Shown piece after piece: positions 52,927 through 60,785 of a stretch of 60,785 nt of DNA. Source of the stretch: Cetobacterium sp050033475. GTDB taxonomy: Bacteria > Fusobacteriota > Fusobacteriia > Fusobacteriales > Fusobacteriaceae. Position numbers and translations under genes: made by a program. The stretch is from assembly GCF_050033475.1 (NCBI RefSeq), contig NZ_CP188325.1, positions 1 through 60,785 of the forward strand, given 5' to 3'. Each line of letters opens with the position of its first letter. The stretch's first letter is position 1. A model generated the notes under the pieces. The model searched no databases. It saw only the letters and a list, made by a program, of their open reading frames with translations, and was not told the DNA's origin.

Positions 52927-53847
52927 ATGGGAAATTATATTTTAAAAAGATTGATAAATACCATACCGATATTATTTATTGTATCTATTTTGATTTTTAT
53001 GTTTATACATTTAATTCCTGGAGATCCAGCAAGACTTTTAGCTGGACAAAATGCAACCTATGAAGAAATTCAATTGATGAGGGAACATTTAGGGCTAACT
53101 AAACCTTTACATTTACAATATTTTAAATTTATAAAGGATTTTATTAGTGGGAACTTAGGAAATTCCATAAAGACAGGATTGCCCATTGGAATGATGTTAA
53201 GTCCAAGATTTAAGCCAACACTTATATTAGCAATACTTTCTATTACTTGGGCTTCAATTTTTGGAGTTGCAATTGGAATAATCTCTGCTGTAAATAGAGG
53301 AAAAATTTTGGATTATTTTGTTATGGTTGGGGCTATTTCTGGAATATCCTTACCTTTATTTTGGTTAGGACTTATGTTAATACAAATTTTTTCTGTTACA
53401 TTGGGATGGTTTCCTACAGGGGGAATAGATTCATTTAAAAGTTATATATTACCTTCAATAACCCTAGGAGCGGGAATAACTTCTATGATAGCTAGATATA
53501 CAAGATCATCTATGACAGAAATATTAAAGGAACCATACATAAGAACATCTAGAGCCAAGGGAGTACATGAGTTTTGGGTAATCATGAAACATACCTTAAG
53601 AAATTCTTTAATAGATGTAATAACAGTAGTAGGACTACAGTTTGGGTTTTTATTAGCTGGTTCAGTTTTAGTAGAAACTGTATTTACTATTCCAGGACTT
53701 GGAAGATTATTAATAGACTCTATATTATTTAGAGATTATACAGTTATCCAGGTTATATTATTAATTTTTACTTTACAATTTATTTTAGTAAATCTTGCTG
53801 TAGATGTACTTTATGGAGTTTTAAATCCAAAAATTAGATATGATTAG
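52927..53847 (+). CDS. dppB: Peptide ABC transporter permease, DppB-like
   Basis: 306 aa, six membrane segments. MGNYILKRLINTIPILFIV start, LIPGDPARLLAG, and the EAA loop RTSRAKGVHEFWVIMKHTLRNSL that meets the ATPases. GGAGT before the ATG. Confidence 0.9.
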   Translation: MGNYILKRLINTIPILFIVSILIFMFIHLIPGDPARLLAGQNATYEEIQLMREHLGLTKPLHLQYFKFIKDFISGNLGNSIKTGLPIGMMLSPRFKPTLILAILSITWASIFGVAIGIISAVNRGKILDYFVMVGAISGISLPLFWLGLMLIQIFSVTLGWFPTGGIDSFKSYILPSITLGAGITSMIARYTRSSMTEILKEPYIRTSRAKGVHEFWVIMKHTLRNSLIDVITVVGLQFGFLLAGSVLVETVFTIPGLGRLLIDSILFRDYTVIQVILLIFTLQFILVNLAVDVLYGVLNPKIRYD

Positions 53848-53858
53848 GGGTGAATTTA

Positions 53859-54704
53859 ATGAATGAAAATATAAAACATCCATTTATAGAGTTTGTAGAA
53901 AAATTTTATAAAAGAAAAATTGCAGTAATCTCCTTGGGATTCATATGTTTATTATTTGTAATTGCTATTTTTCAACCGATGACTCACGATATAAATCACG
54001 CAGATTATGAAAATTTATTAGCTGCTCCAAGTTTAGACCATTGGTTTGGAACAGATGAGTATGGAAGAGATTTATTTAGCAGAGTAGTTGCTGGAACACG
54101 ATTATCTTTATTTGTATCCTTAACTTCAGTTTCTATTGGAGCTATTATAGGATCAATTTTAGGTTTAGTTGCTGGATATTATGGAGGAAAAATTGAGAAC
54201 ATAATTATGAGAAGTTGTGATGTTATGTTTTCTTTTCCTGGTCTACTTTTGGCAATTGGAATAGTTGCTATAATTGGTCCTGGGTTAATTAATGTAATAA
54301 TTGCCATAGCAATTTATGGAATACCTTCCTTTACAAGAATAATTAGAAGCTCAACAATAACTTTGAAGAAGCAATTATATGTGGAAGCTTGTAAATCTAT
54401 TGGTGTAAGTGATAGAAGAATATTATTTTTACATATATTCCCAGGAACTTTTTCAGCCTTAATAGTTACATTGACTATGAGAATAGGAACAGCAATAATT
54501 TCTGCAGCTTCTTTAAGTTTTTTAGGATTTGGAGCAAGTCCTACAAAACCAGATTGGGGAGCTATGCTTTCCACGGGAAGAGATTATATAGGTCTTGCAC
54601 CTCATATGTTATTTTATCCAGGACTGATGATTTTTTTAACTGTACTGGCTTTTAATTTATTAGGAGATGGTTTAAGAGATGCCTTAGATCCAAAATTAAA
54701 CTAG
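53859..54704 (+). CDS. dppC: Peptide ABC transporter permease, DppC-like
   Basis: 281 aa, six membrane segments. FGTDEYGRDLFSRVVAGTRLSL, EAA loop EACKSIGVSDRRILFLHIFP, LSFLGFGASPTKPDWGAML. Start at ATG 53859 after AGGGGTG; the GTG at 53850 lies inside that site. Confidence 0.9.
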   Translation: MNENIKHPFIEFVEKFYKRKIAVISLGFICLLFVIAIFQPMTHDINHADYENLLAAPSLDHWFGTDEYGRDLFSRVVAGTRLSLFVSLTSVSIGAIIGSILGLVAGYYGGKIENIIMRSCDVMFSFPGLLLAIGIVAIIGPGLINVIIAIAIYGIPSFTRIIRSSTITLKKQLYVEACKSIGVSDRRILFLHIFPGTFSALIVTLTMRIGTAIISAASLSFLGFGASPTKPDWGAMLSTGRDYIGLAPHMLFYPGLMIFLTVLAFNLLGDGLRDALDPKLN

Positions 54705-54713
54705 GAGAAAAAT

Positions 54714-55682
54714 ATGGAAAATAATTTATTAGAGATAAAAAAGTTAAAAACCACATTTAAAAAAGATAAAAAAAATTTAGTTGCAATAGAAGATGTGACT
54801 TTTGAAATTGCCAAGGGAGAAACAGTAGGCTTAGTTGGAGAAAGTGGAAGTGGAAAGTCTGTAACCTCTATGTCTATAATGAGACTTTTAGATTATAATG
54901 CCTCTGTAGAAGGAGAAATATTTTTTGAAGGAAAAGATATTTTAAAACTTTCTAAAAATGACATGAAGGAAGTAAGAGGAAAAAAAATAGCAACAATTTT
55001 CCAAGATCCCATGTCCTCTTTAAACCCAGTTTTAAAAATTGGAGATCAATTGATGGAATGTACAATGATTCATATGGGCTATGGAAAAAATGAAGCCTAT
55101 GATCATGCTTTGAAAATGTTAAAATTAGTTGGAATATCTAGCCCAGAAAATACTTTAACTAGATATCCTCATCAATTAAGTGGAGGAATGTGCCAAAGGG
55201 TAATGATAGCCATGGCAATGTCTTGTAATCCTCAATTACTTATAGCAGATGAGCCAACAACAGCATTAGATGTAACTATTCAAGCTCAGATTATGGATTT
55301 ATTATTAGAATTAAAGGAAAAACAAAAGATGGGTATACTTTTAATAACTCATGATTTAGGAGTAATTGCAGAAACTTGTGAAAAAGTTATAGTTATGTAT
55401 GCAGGAAGAATAATGGAAAAGGCCTCTGTTGAAGAATTATTTAATAATCCTCAACATCCATACACAAAGGGATTAATAGCTTCTGTTCCAAAATTAGGAA
55501 GCGGAGCAACGACCTTACCATATATAGAGGGGAAGGTTCCGGAATTATCTAATATGCCTAAGGGATGTAAATTTTCTCCAAGATGTAAAGAAGCAATTGA
55601 AAAATGTTTTTCTCAAGAACCACAGTTAATTAAATTTAATAATGGTAGAGAATGTAGATGTCATTTGATACAGGGGGAATAG
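54714..55682 (+). CDS. dppD: Peptide ABC transporter ATPase, DppD-like
   Basis: 322 aa. Walker A GESGSGKS, signature LSGGMCQRV, Walker B LLIADEPT and the C-terminal oligopeptide-type extension with CKFSPRCKEAIEKC, probably a 4Fe-4S-like cysteine cluster seen in DppD/DppF. Energises uptake. Confidence 0.92.
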   Translation: MENNLLEIKKLKTTFKKDKKNLVAIEDVTFEIAKGETVGLVGESGSGKSVTSMSIMRLLDYNASVEGEIFFEGKDILKLSKNDMKEVRGKKIATIFQDPMSSLNPVLKIGDQLMECTMIHMGYGKNEAYDHALKMLKLVGISSPENTLTRYPHQLSGGMCQRVMIAMAMSCNPQLLIADEPTTALDVTIQAQIMDLLLELKEKQKMGILLITHDLGVIAETCEKVIVMYAGRIMEKASVEELFNNPQHPYTKGLIASVPKLGSGATTLPYIEGKVPELSNMPKGCKFSPRCKEAIEKCFSQEPQLIKFNNGRECRCHLIQGE

Positions 55683-55687
55683 ATTTA

Positions 55688-56680
55688 ATGAAAAATATAT
55701 TGGTTGAGTTGGATAATGTGAGCAAAAAATTTCTTGTATCTAAGGGAAAATTTAAAAAAGAAAATAAATATGTCCATGCAGTGAATGGAATTTCTTTAAA
55801 AATTTATGAGGGAGAAACCCTATCAATTGTAGGGGAAAGTGGCTGTGGAAAATCTACTTTAGGAAGAGTTATTAATAAACTTTTAGATATAGAAGAGGGG
55901 AAAGTTATATTTCAAAAGGAAAATATTACAAATTATTCTTCTAAGGATATGTTGAAATATAGAAAAGATATGCAGGTTATATTTCAAGATCCTTATGGTT
56001 CTTTAAACCCAAGAATGAAAATAAAAAATCTAATAGAGGAACCTCTATTAGTTCACACAAATTTTAATAAAAATAAAAGAGAAGAAAAAGTTTTAGAATT
56101 ATTAGATATGGTTGGACTTAGTAAGGGTCATGCAGAAAGATATCCTCATGAATTTAGTGGTGGTCAAAGACAAAGAGTGGGAATAGCTAGAGCCATTTCT
56201 GTAAATCCAAAATTAATAATTGCAGATGAACCTATATCAGCCTTAGATGTAAGTATTCAAGCTCAAGTTATAAATATATTTAAGGATTTACAAGAAAAAT
56301 TTAATTTAACATATTTATTTATTTCTCATGATTTAAGTGTGGTTGAATTAATTTCTGATAGAGTTGGAGTTATGTATTTGGGAAATTTAGTTGAAATTGG
56401 TGATAAAAAAAATATTTATAATAATCCTCAACATCCATATACAGAAGCATTACTTTCTGCAATACCAGTAGCAGGGGTTGGTCAAAAGAAAAAAAGAATA
56501 ATTTTACAAGGGGATATTCCAAGTCCAATAGATCGACCTGAAGGATGTCCATTTTCAACAAGATGTTCCTATGTATTTGATAAATGTAGAAAGGAAATGC
56601 CAAAGTTAGAAGATTGCTCTAATGATGAAACAGAACATAGAGTGGCTTGTCATTTAAGAAATAAAAAGGGGAGAATTTAA
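55688..56680 (+). CDS. dppF: Peptide ABC transporter ATPase, DppF-like
   Basis: 330 aa. Walker A GESGCGKS, signature FSGGQRQRVG, Walker B IADEP, and C-terminal CPFSTRCSYVFDKC. Start at ATG 55688 after a GGGGGAAT site, 5 nt beyond dppD; the stop overlaps the M81 gene (TAATG). Confidence 0.92.
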   Translation: MKNILVELDNVSKKFLVSKGKFKKENKYVHAVNGISLKIYEGETLSIVGESGCGKSTLGRVINKLLDIEEGKVIFQKENITNYSSKDMLKYRKDMQVIFQDPYGSLNPRMKIKNLIEEPLLVHTNFNKNKREEKVLELLDMVGLSKGHAERYPHEFSGGQRQRVGIARAISVNPKLIIADEPISALDVSIQAQVINIFKDLQEKFNLTYLFISHDLSVVELISDRVGVMYLGNLVEIGDKKNIYNNPQHPYTEALLSAIPVAGVGQKKKRIILQGDIPSPIDRPEGCPFSTRCSYVFDKCRKEMPKLEDCSNDETEHRVACHLRNKKGRI

Positions 56681-58167
56681 TGAAAAGAATTTTAGTGGGA
56701 TCAATGCATCATGAATCAAACTCTTTTAATCCTATTATTGCAGATGAAAGAGATTTTTCTATAAAATATGGTAAAGATATTTTAACTTTTGAAAGTAAAA
56801 ATAATTCTCTAAGAGGAATAGTAGAAACTTTAGAAAAAAATAATTATGAAATTATACCAATTCTAAGTGCTAGAGCTGTTCCAAATGGAGAAGTTAGTTT
56901 TGAATTATATTCTAAATTAAAAAAAGAATTTATAAATAGAGCCTTGGAAGAAAATAAAAAGAAAAAAATAGATGGAATTAATTTAGCCTTACATGGTTCA
57001 ATGAGAGTTGAAGGATTAGGAGAAGCTGAAGGAGATTTATTAGAAGAATTAAGAAATTATTTTAAGGATATACCTATAATTGTAGCCTTAGATATGCATA
57101 CAACTATGACAGATAAAATGTTTTTAAACTGTGATGGTTATGTAGGTTATAAATGTGCTCCCCATACAGATTGTTATGAAACTGGAGAACATGCTGCTAA
57201 TATTTTAATGGAAATTTTTAATAAAAATAAATTACCTAAAAAATCTTGGACATATATTCCAATGTTAGTAGCAGGAGAACAATCTGAAACATCAACTTAT
57301 CCTATGACATATTATATAGAAAAATGTAGAAAATATGAAAAAGAAGAAGGAATATTAGCAGTATCGGTTTTAATGGGATTCCCTTGGGCAGATAGTGAAG
57401 ATGGTGGAATGGGAATTTATGTTTTAGGAGAAAATGAAGATAGAGTAAAGGAAATTAGTAAAACAATGGCTCAGGAAATTTTTGATGGAAGAAATGAATT
57501 TTCCTTCCATACGGAAACCTATGAACCTTTTAAAGCTTATGAAGTAGCTTTAGAAGCATTGAAGGATAAAAAATTTCCAATTTATCTTTCAGATTCAGGA
57601 GATAATCCCACAGCTGGATCTTCTTCTGACTGTACAGATTTCTTAAAATTAATTTTAAATCATGAAAAGACAATGGAAATTCCAGAACCAGTTATTTATG
57701 GTGGAATTTATGATCCTATAGAAACTTTTAAATGTAAAAATAAAATTGGAGAGGAGGTAGAATTAAATTTAGGAGCAAAATTTGATAATGTTACAACAGC
57801 TCCTATTAAAATTAAAGGAACTGTAATTAATTATTTGGAGAAGTGGGGAACTTATAAAAGTGATTTAGCAGTTGTAAGAATGAATAACGTAGATATTGTC
57901 ATAGCAGAAAAACATGTAGGCTACATTTCTCCTGAAATGTATGAGGATTTAGGATTAAAGCCAAAAGAAAAATGTATAATAGTTTGTAAACTAGGATATT
58001 TAACTGAGCAACATAAGGAAATAGCAAAAAGAACTATTATGGCTCTTACCAATGGAAGTACCAATGAAGATATAGAGAATATAAATTATAAAAAAGTTAA
58101 AAGACCTATTTTCCCATTGGATAAAGATTTTTCATATGATTCTGAAAAAAATATAAAACATTCTTAA
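56680..58167 (+). CDS. M81-family metallopeptidase (MlrC-like)
   Basis: 495 aa. Zinc-site motifs of the M81/DUF1485 family: GSMHHESNSFNP (N-terminus), LDMHTTMTDKM and HTDCYETGEHA, with the C-terminal domain (GVVDGG-like metal region, KTMEIPEPVIYGG). Cleaves linear or modified peptides; MlrC hydrolyses microcystin fragments. Stop-start overlap with dppF ties it to peptide uptake, so imported peptides may be degraded by it. Confidence 0.88.
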   Translation: MKRILVGSMHHESNSFNPIIADERDFSIKYGKDILTFESKNNSLRGIVETLEKNNYEIIPILSARAVPNGEVSFELYSKLKKEFINRALEENKKKKIDGINLALHGSMRVEGLGEAEGDLLEELRNYFKDIPIIVALDMHTTMTDKMFLNCDGYVGYKCAPHTDCYETGEHAANILMEIFNKNKLPKKSWTYIPMLVAGEQSETSTYPMTYYIEKCRKYEKEEGILAVSVLMGFPWADSEDGGMGIYVLGENEDRVKEISKTMAQEIFDGRNEFSFHTETYEPFKAYEVALEALKDKKFPIYLSDSGDNPTAGSSSDCTDFLKLILNHEKTMEIPEPVIYGGIYDPIETFKCKNKIGEEVELNLGAKFDNVTTAPIKIKGTVINYLEKWGTYKSDLAVVRMNNVDIVIAEKHVGYISPEMYEDLGLKPKEKCIIVCKLGYLTEQHKEIAKRTIMALTNGSTNEDIENINYKKVKRPIFPLDKDFSYDSEKNIKHS

Positions 58168-58185
58168 ATATAATTATTATCATAG

Positions 58186-58217
58186 CCAAAGGAATTTTAT
58201 TTTCCTTTGGTTATTTT
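58186..58217 (+). terminator. Terminator of the peptide operon
   Basis: CCAAAGGAA, 7-nt loop, TTCCTTTGG followed by a T-rich run (TTATTTTT). Confidence 0.8.
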
Positions 58218-58307
58218 TATTATTTGTAAAAAAACTATGCTAAAATATAAAAGATAAAGATATATAATTATAAAAAATAATGATTAAAATAAAAAATTGG
58301 AGGAAAA

Positions 58308-58847
58308 ATGAATTTAAAATTATTTATATCCTTTTTTAAAATAGGATTATTTACCTTTGGAGGAGGTTACGCAATGATCCCACTTATTGAAAAAGAAATA
58401 ATAGAAGAGAGAAAATGGATATCTAAGGATGAACTATTGGAAATAATTTCTATTTCACAAATGACACCAGGGACAATTGCAATAAATGCTGCAACCTTTG
58501 TTGGAAAAAAAATGGGTGGAGTTATGGGAGCTATTATGGGAACATGTGGGGTAACTTTTCCTTCCTTGATAATAATAACTTTGATTTCTATATTTTTTTC
58601 TCAGAATTTTGATAATCCCTTTGTTCAAAAAATATTTTATGGATTAAGAGCAGGTATATCAGCTATGATACTTATTTCCGTAATAAAATTATTTAAAAAT
58701 GGAATTAAAGATAAATGGGGAATTATTATATTTATTTTAACTGGAATAGCATTATTATTTTCTTTATTATCTCCCATTCAATTAATCTTATTATTTGGAA
58801 TAGGCTCTATAGCATTACATTATTTAGCCTTGAAAAAAATAAAATAG
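58308..58847 (+). CDS. Chromate-transporter-like protein, single half
   Basis: 179 aa. FFKIGLFTFGGGYAMIPLIEKEI and SQMTPGTIAINAATFVGKKMGG are the ChrA half signatures. ChrA is normally about 400 aa or two adjacent half genes; only one half is present, so it must act as a homodimer, pair with a product encoded elsewhere, or be a remnant. Substrate may not be chromate. GGAGG before ATG. Confidence 0.82.
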   Translation: MNLKLFISFFKIGLFTFGGGYAMIPLIEKEIIEERKWISKDELLEIISISQMTPGTIAINAATFVGKKMGGVMGAIMGTCGVTFPSLIIITLISIFFSQNFDNPFVQKIFYGLRAGISAMILISVIKLFKNGIKDKWGIIIFILTGIALLFSLLSPIQLILLFGIGSIALHYLALKKIK

Positions 58848-58856
58848 CTTAAACTA

Positions 58857-58885
58857 TTGACTTTTTCTAGGTTTAAAGATATTAT
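58857..58885 (+). promoter_or_regulatory. Promoter of the HU gene
   Basis: TTGACT (58857-58862), 17-nt spacer, TATTAT (58880-58885); a near-consensus housekeeping promoter. Confidence 0.65.
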
Positions 58886-58921
58886 CTGTTATATAAAACT
58901 TAGATAAGCGAGGGTATTGAA

Positions 58922-59197
58922 ATGACTAAAAAAGAATTTGTTGAATTATTCCAAGAAAAAGCAGCTATAGAAACAAAAAAAGAAACTGAGAAATTATTAA
59001 CAGCTTTCTTAGATTCTTTAGAAGAAGTTTTAGTAAATGGAGACGAAATATCATTTTTAGGATTTGGAAAGTTTGAAGCATCAGAAAAGCCAGCAAGAAC
59101 AGGAAGAAATCCAAGAACTGGAGAAACTATGGAAATTGCTGCTAAGAAAGTTGCAAAATTCAAACCAGGAAAAGCTTTAACAGAAAAATTAAATTAA
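58922..59197 (+). CDS. hup: DNA-binding protein HU
   Basis: 91 aa, full HU length. MTKKEFVELFQEKAAIETKKETEKLLTAFL, GDEISFLGFGKFEASEKPARTGRNPRTGE and the KFKPGKALTEKLN C-terminus are typical, including the arm with RTGRNPRTG. Bends and packs DNA, and often helps plasmid replication initiation. Followed by the terminator into which the IS is inserted. Confidence 0.93.
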   Translation: MTKKEFVELFQEKAAIETKKETEKLLTAFLDSLEEVLVNGDEISFLGFGKFEASEKPARTGRNPRTGETMEIAAKKVAKFKPGKALTEKLN

Positions 59198-59204
59198 TAA
59201 TATA

Positions 59205-59228
59205 AAGCCCAGAATTTTTTCTGGGCTT
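59205..59228. terminator. Terminator of HU, left copy of the IS target duplication
   Basis: 24-bp palindrome: AAGCCCAGAA, TTTT, TTCTGGGCTT. Identical with base 60785 plus bases 1-23, on the other side of the IS if the molecule is a circle. Confidence 0.88.
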
Positions 59229-60784
59229 CAGGCTGTCGACCAAATTGGTTGATAGCTTTTTTTTTGCTTTTTTTTAATTTATCAGGTATAGAATAGTGAG
59301 GTGATTTTTTATGATGGGATCTAAAAATAAAAACGATAGAGAAATAATTAATAATTTTTCCTTAGAACAACTTGTTCCTCAAGACCATTTAGTCAGAAAA
59401 ATTGATAAAGCTATTGATTTTTCTTTTATTAGAAATAGAGTAAATCATCTATATAGTAAACAGGGGACAACTAGTATTGATCCAGTTGTTCTTTTTAAAA
59501 TAATTTTTATTCAATATATTTTTGGAATTCGCTCAATGCGACAAACTATTAAAGAAATTGAGGTTAATATCGCCTATCGTTGGTTTCTTGGTTATGGAAT
59601 TAGCGATAAAATTCCTCATTTTTCAACTTTCAGTAAAAATTATGAGCGTAGATTTAAAGGAACTCCTATCTTTGAAGAAATATTTTATGAAATTATTTAT
59701 GAAATTTCAAAATGTAATTTCTTAAATTTAGAAAGTGTTTTTATTGATGGAACTCATATAAAAGCTAATGCTAATACTAAAAGGTTTAAATCTTCTTTTG
59801 TTTTTAATGATGGAAGTAAATTTTATCAAGAAGAACTTAATAATGAAATTTCATTAGATAGAGAAAATCATAAAAAAAAACATTAAAATTAAAAAAGATA
59901 ATAAAGATTAGATTAAAGAAAACTAGTACAACAGATCCTGACTCAGGGTTATTTAATAAGGGAGAACATAAGAAAGTTTTTGCCTATAGCGCCAATGTTG
60001 CTTGCAATAAAAATAATTTTATTTTAGATTTTATTGTAAATTCAGGAAATATTCATGATTCTACGGCATTTCCAAAACTCTATGAGCGCCTAAAAAGAAC
60101 TAATTATGATTTTAAATATATTGTTGTTGATGCGGGATATAAAGTTCCAGCTATTGCTAAATTAATAATTGATGATAATAAAATTCCTGTAATGCCATAT
60201 AAGCGCCCAATGACCAAAGATGGATTTTTTAAGAAATATGAATATGTTTATGATGAATATTTTGATTGTTGTATTTGTCCCAACATTCAAATTTTAAAAT
60301 ATATGACTACTAATAGAGAGGGATATAAGCAATATAAAAGTGATAAGAATATTTGTAAGAATTGCCAAGATAAAATTAAATGTACTAATAGCAAAAATAA
60401 CACAAAAATTGTAACAAGACATATCTGGGAAAATTATATGGAATTAGTTGAAGATATTCGTCATTCTAATGGGATGAAAGAACTATATTCCTTACGGAGT
60501 CAAACTATTGAACGTGTTTTTGCTGACGCGAAAGAAAAACATGGAATGAGATATACTCAATATAGAGGGTTGGCGAAAGTGACAATGGAGCTTACTCTCA
60601 AATTTGCATGTATGAATTTAAAGAAATTAGCAACTTGGAAGTGGAAGAATAGCAATTTTTCCATTCTTTTTTATTTTTTGGAGAAAAATTATATAATTTT
60701 TTTTAAATTTCAAAATAATTATAAATATTTTTTAGAAATAATAATAAAAAAGACTGATAACAAATGTAGTTTGTCATCAGCCTG
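59229..60784 (+). mobile_element. IS1182-like insertion sequence
   Basis: About 1556 bp. Ends CAGGCTGTCGACCAA (left) and, as complement of the right end, CAGGCTGATGACAAA: 12 of 15 positions match. Short inverted repeats lie just inside each end (ACCAA/TTGGT; CTGAT...ATCAG). Flanked by 24-bp copies of a terminator, fitting the long palindromic targets of this family. Carries one transposase gene split by a -1 frameshift. Confidence 0.85.
59311..59886 (+). CDS. IS1182 transposase, 5' frame
   Basis: 191 aa. N-terminal DUF772-type region (VPQDHLVRKIDKAIDFSFI, FGIRSMRQTIKEIEVNIAYRWFLGYG, PHFSTFSKNYERRF) and first catalytic aspartate in VFIDGTHIKAN. The frame ends at TAA just after a run of nine A (59872-59880); a -1 shift there continues into the second part. 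GAGGTGA before ATG. Confidence 0.8.
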   Translation: MMGSKNKNDREIINNFSLEQLVPQDHLVRKIDKAIDFSFIRNRVNHLYSKQGTTSIDPVVLFKIIFIQYIFGIRSMRQTIKEIEVNIAYRWFLGYGISDKIPHFSTFSKNYERRFKGTPIFEEIFYEIIYEISKCNFLNLESVFIDGTHIKANANTKRFKSSFVFNDGSKFYQEELNNEISLDRENHKKKH

Positions 60785-60785
60785 A
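59880..60785 (+). pseudogene. IS1182 transposase, 3' frame (needs -1 shift at the A9 run)
   Basis: In the -1 frame the reading runs from the A9 run to TGA at 60783-60785. It holds TDPDSGLFNKGEHKK, second Asp in VVDAGYKVP, cysteine pairs CCIC and CKNCQDKIKC, and the catalytic Glu of ERVFADAKEKHGMRYTQYRGL, completing the DDE triad. Joined with the first part it gives about 491 aa, normal for the family. The stop codon is completed by the base after the element. Broken copy or one expressed by slippage: both fit. Confidence 0.7.

Noticed and set aside
1..60785. tRNA or rRNA genes
   Set aside because: No cloverleaf with the TTCRANYC box and no rRNA core sequence noticed by eye on either strand; a tRNA scan could still find one missed.
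1..60785. Toxin-antitoxin or mobilisation genes expected on a plasmid
   Set aside because: No small toxin-antitoxin pair, relaxase or type IV secretion gene could be recognised among the reading frames.

Overview
The window is very AT-rich DNA, with genes densely packed on both strands, strong purine-rich ribosome binding sites and mostly TAA stops. Its gene set is that of a strictly anaerobic amino-acid fermenter: [FeFe]-hydrogenase/rubrerythrin, methionine gamma-lyase, a 2-oxoacid:ferredoxin oxidoreductase with butyrate kinase, an iron alcohol dehydrogenase and glycerate fermentation genes. This fits Fusobacteriota (Fusobacterium, Cetobacterium or Ilyobacter relatives) best. The assignment is inferred from gene content and composition, not from a marker gene.

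The window looks like a complete circular plasmid or small chromid. A replication initiator (27968-29722) has an iteron array just upstream (29815-29960), and parA with a partner-like gene lie at 41494-42922. The two window ends also fit together. The last base plus bases 1-23 recreate exactly the 24-base terminator hairpin at 59205-59228, which lies on the other side of an IS1182-like element (59229-60784). Joining the ends therefore gives one IS flanked by a 24-bp target duplication between two convergent genes (HU and the X-Pro peptidase). No relaxase, conjugation, rRNA, tRNA or CRISPR feature was recognised.

Layout. 1-15 kb: peptidase plus MFS carrier, hydrogenase-rubrerythrin fusion, PhoR/PhoB-like two-component pair, CoA-disulfide-reductase-like flavoenzyme, cystine carrier, sugar carrier, small membrane proteins. 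15-27 kb: PLD-helicase-DUF3427 protein, methionine gamma-lyase, sirtuin, CDGSH protein, TauE/DUF1847 pair, two small sirohaem-reductase-like proteins, an acetyltransferase and an aminotransferase. 27-30 kb: ZIP metal transporter, then rep and the origin. 30-36.6 kb: an operon for oxidative fermentation of branched-chain amino acids (dehydrogenase, 2-oxoacid:ferredoxin oxidoreductase, acyl-phosphate transferase, butyrate kinase). 36.6-43.5 kb: secreted small proteins, a sigma factor, glyA, a probable selenoprotein with a small lipoprotein, an alcohol dehydrogenase, and the partition genes. 43.5-50 kb: amino-acid antiporter, then GntR regulator, glycerate kinase, permease and pyruvate kinase. 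50-59 kb: an OYE-type flavoenzyme, a peptide ABC transporter with an M81 peptidase, half of a chromate-type transporter, HU. The end is the IS.

Two themes link the cargo. One is sulfur and redox chemistry: cystine uptake, methionine lysis, thiol/disulfide and O2/peroxide defence, and a thioredoxin-fold selenoprotein. The other is ATP-yielding fermentation of amino acids, peptides and glycerate, with ferredoxin-linked steps whose electrons a hydrogenase could remove. The most striking single item is an in-frame TGA in a thioredoxin-like gene (39563-39883). It is followed at bacterial SECIS distance by a perfect 6-bp hairpin with a GGU loop, so selenocysteine insertion is predicted.
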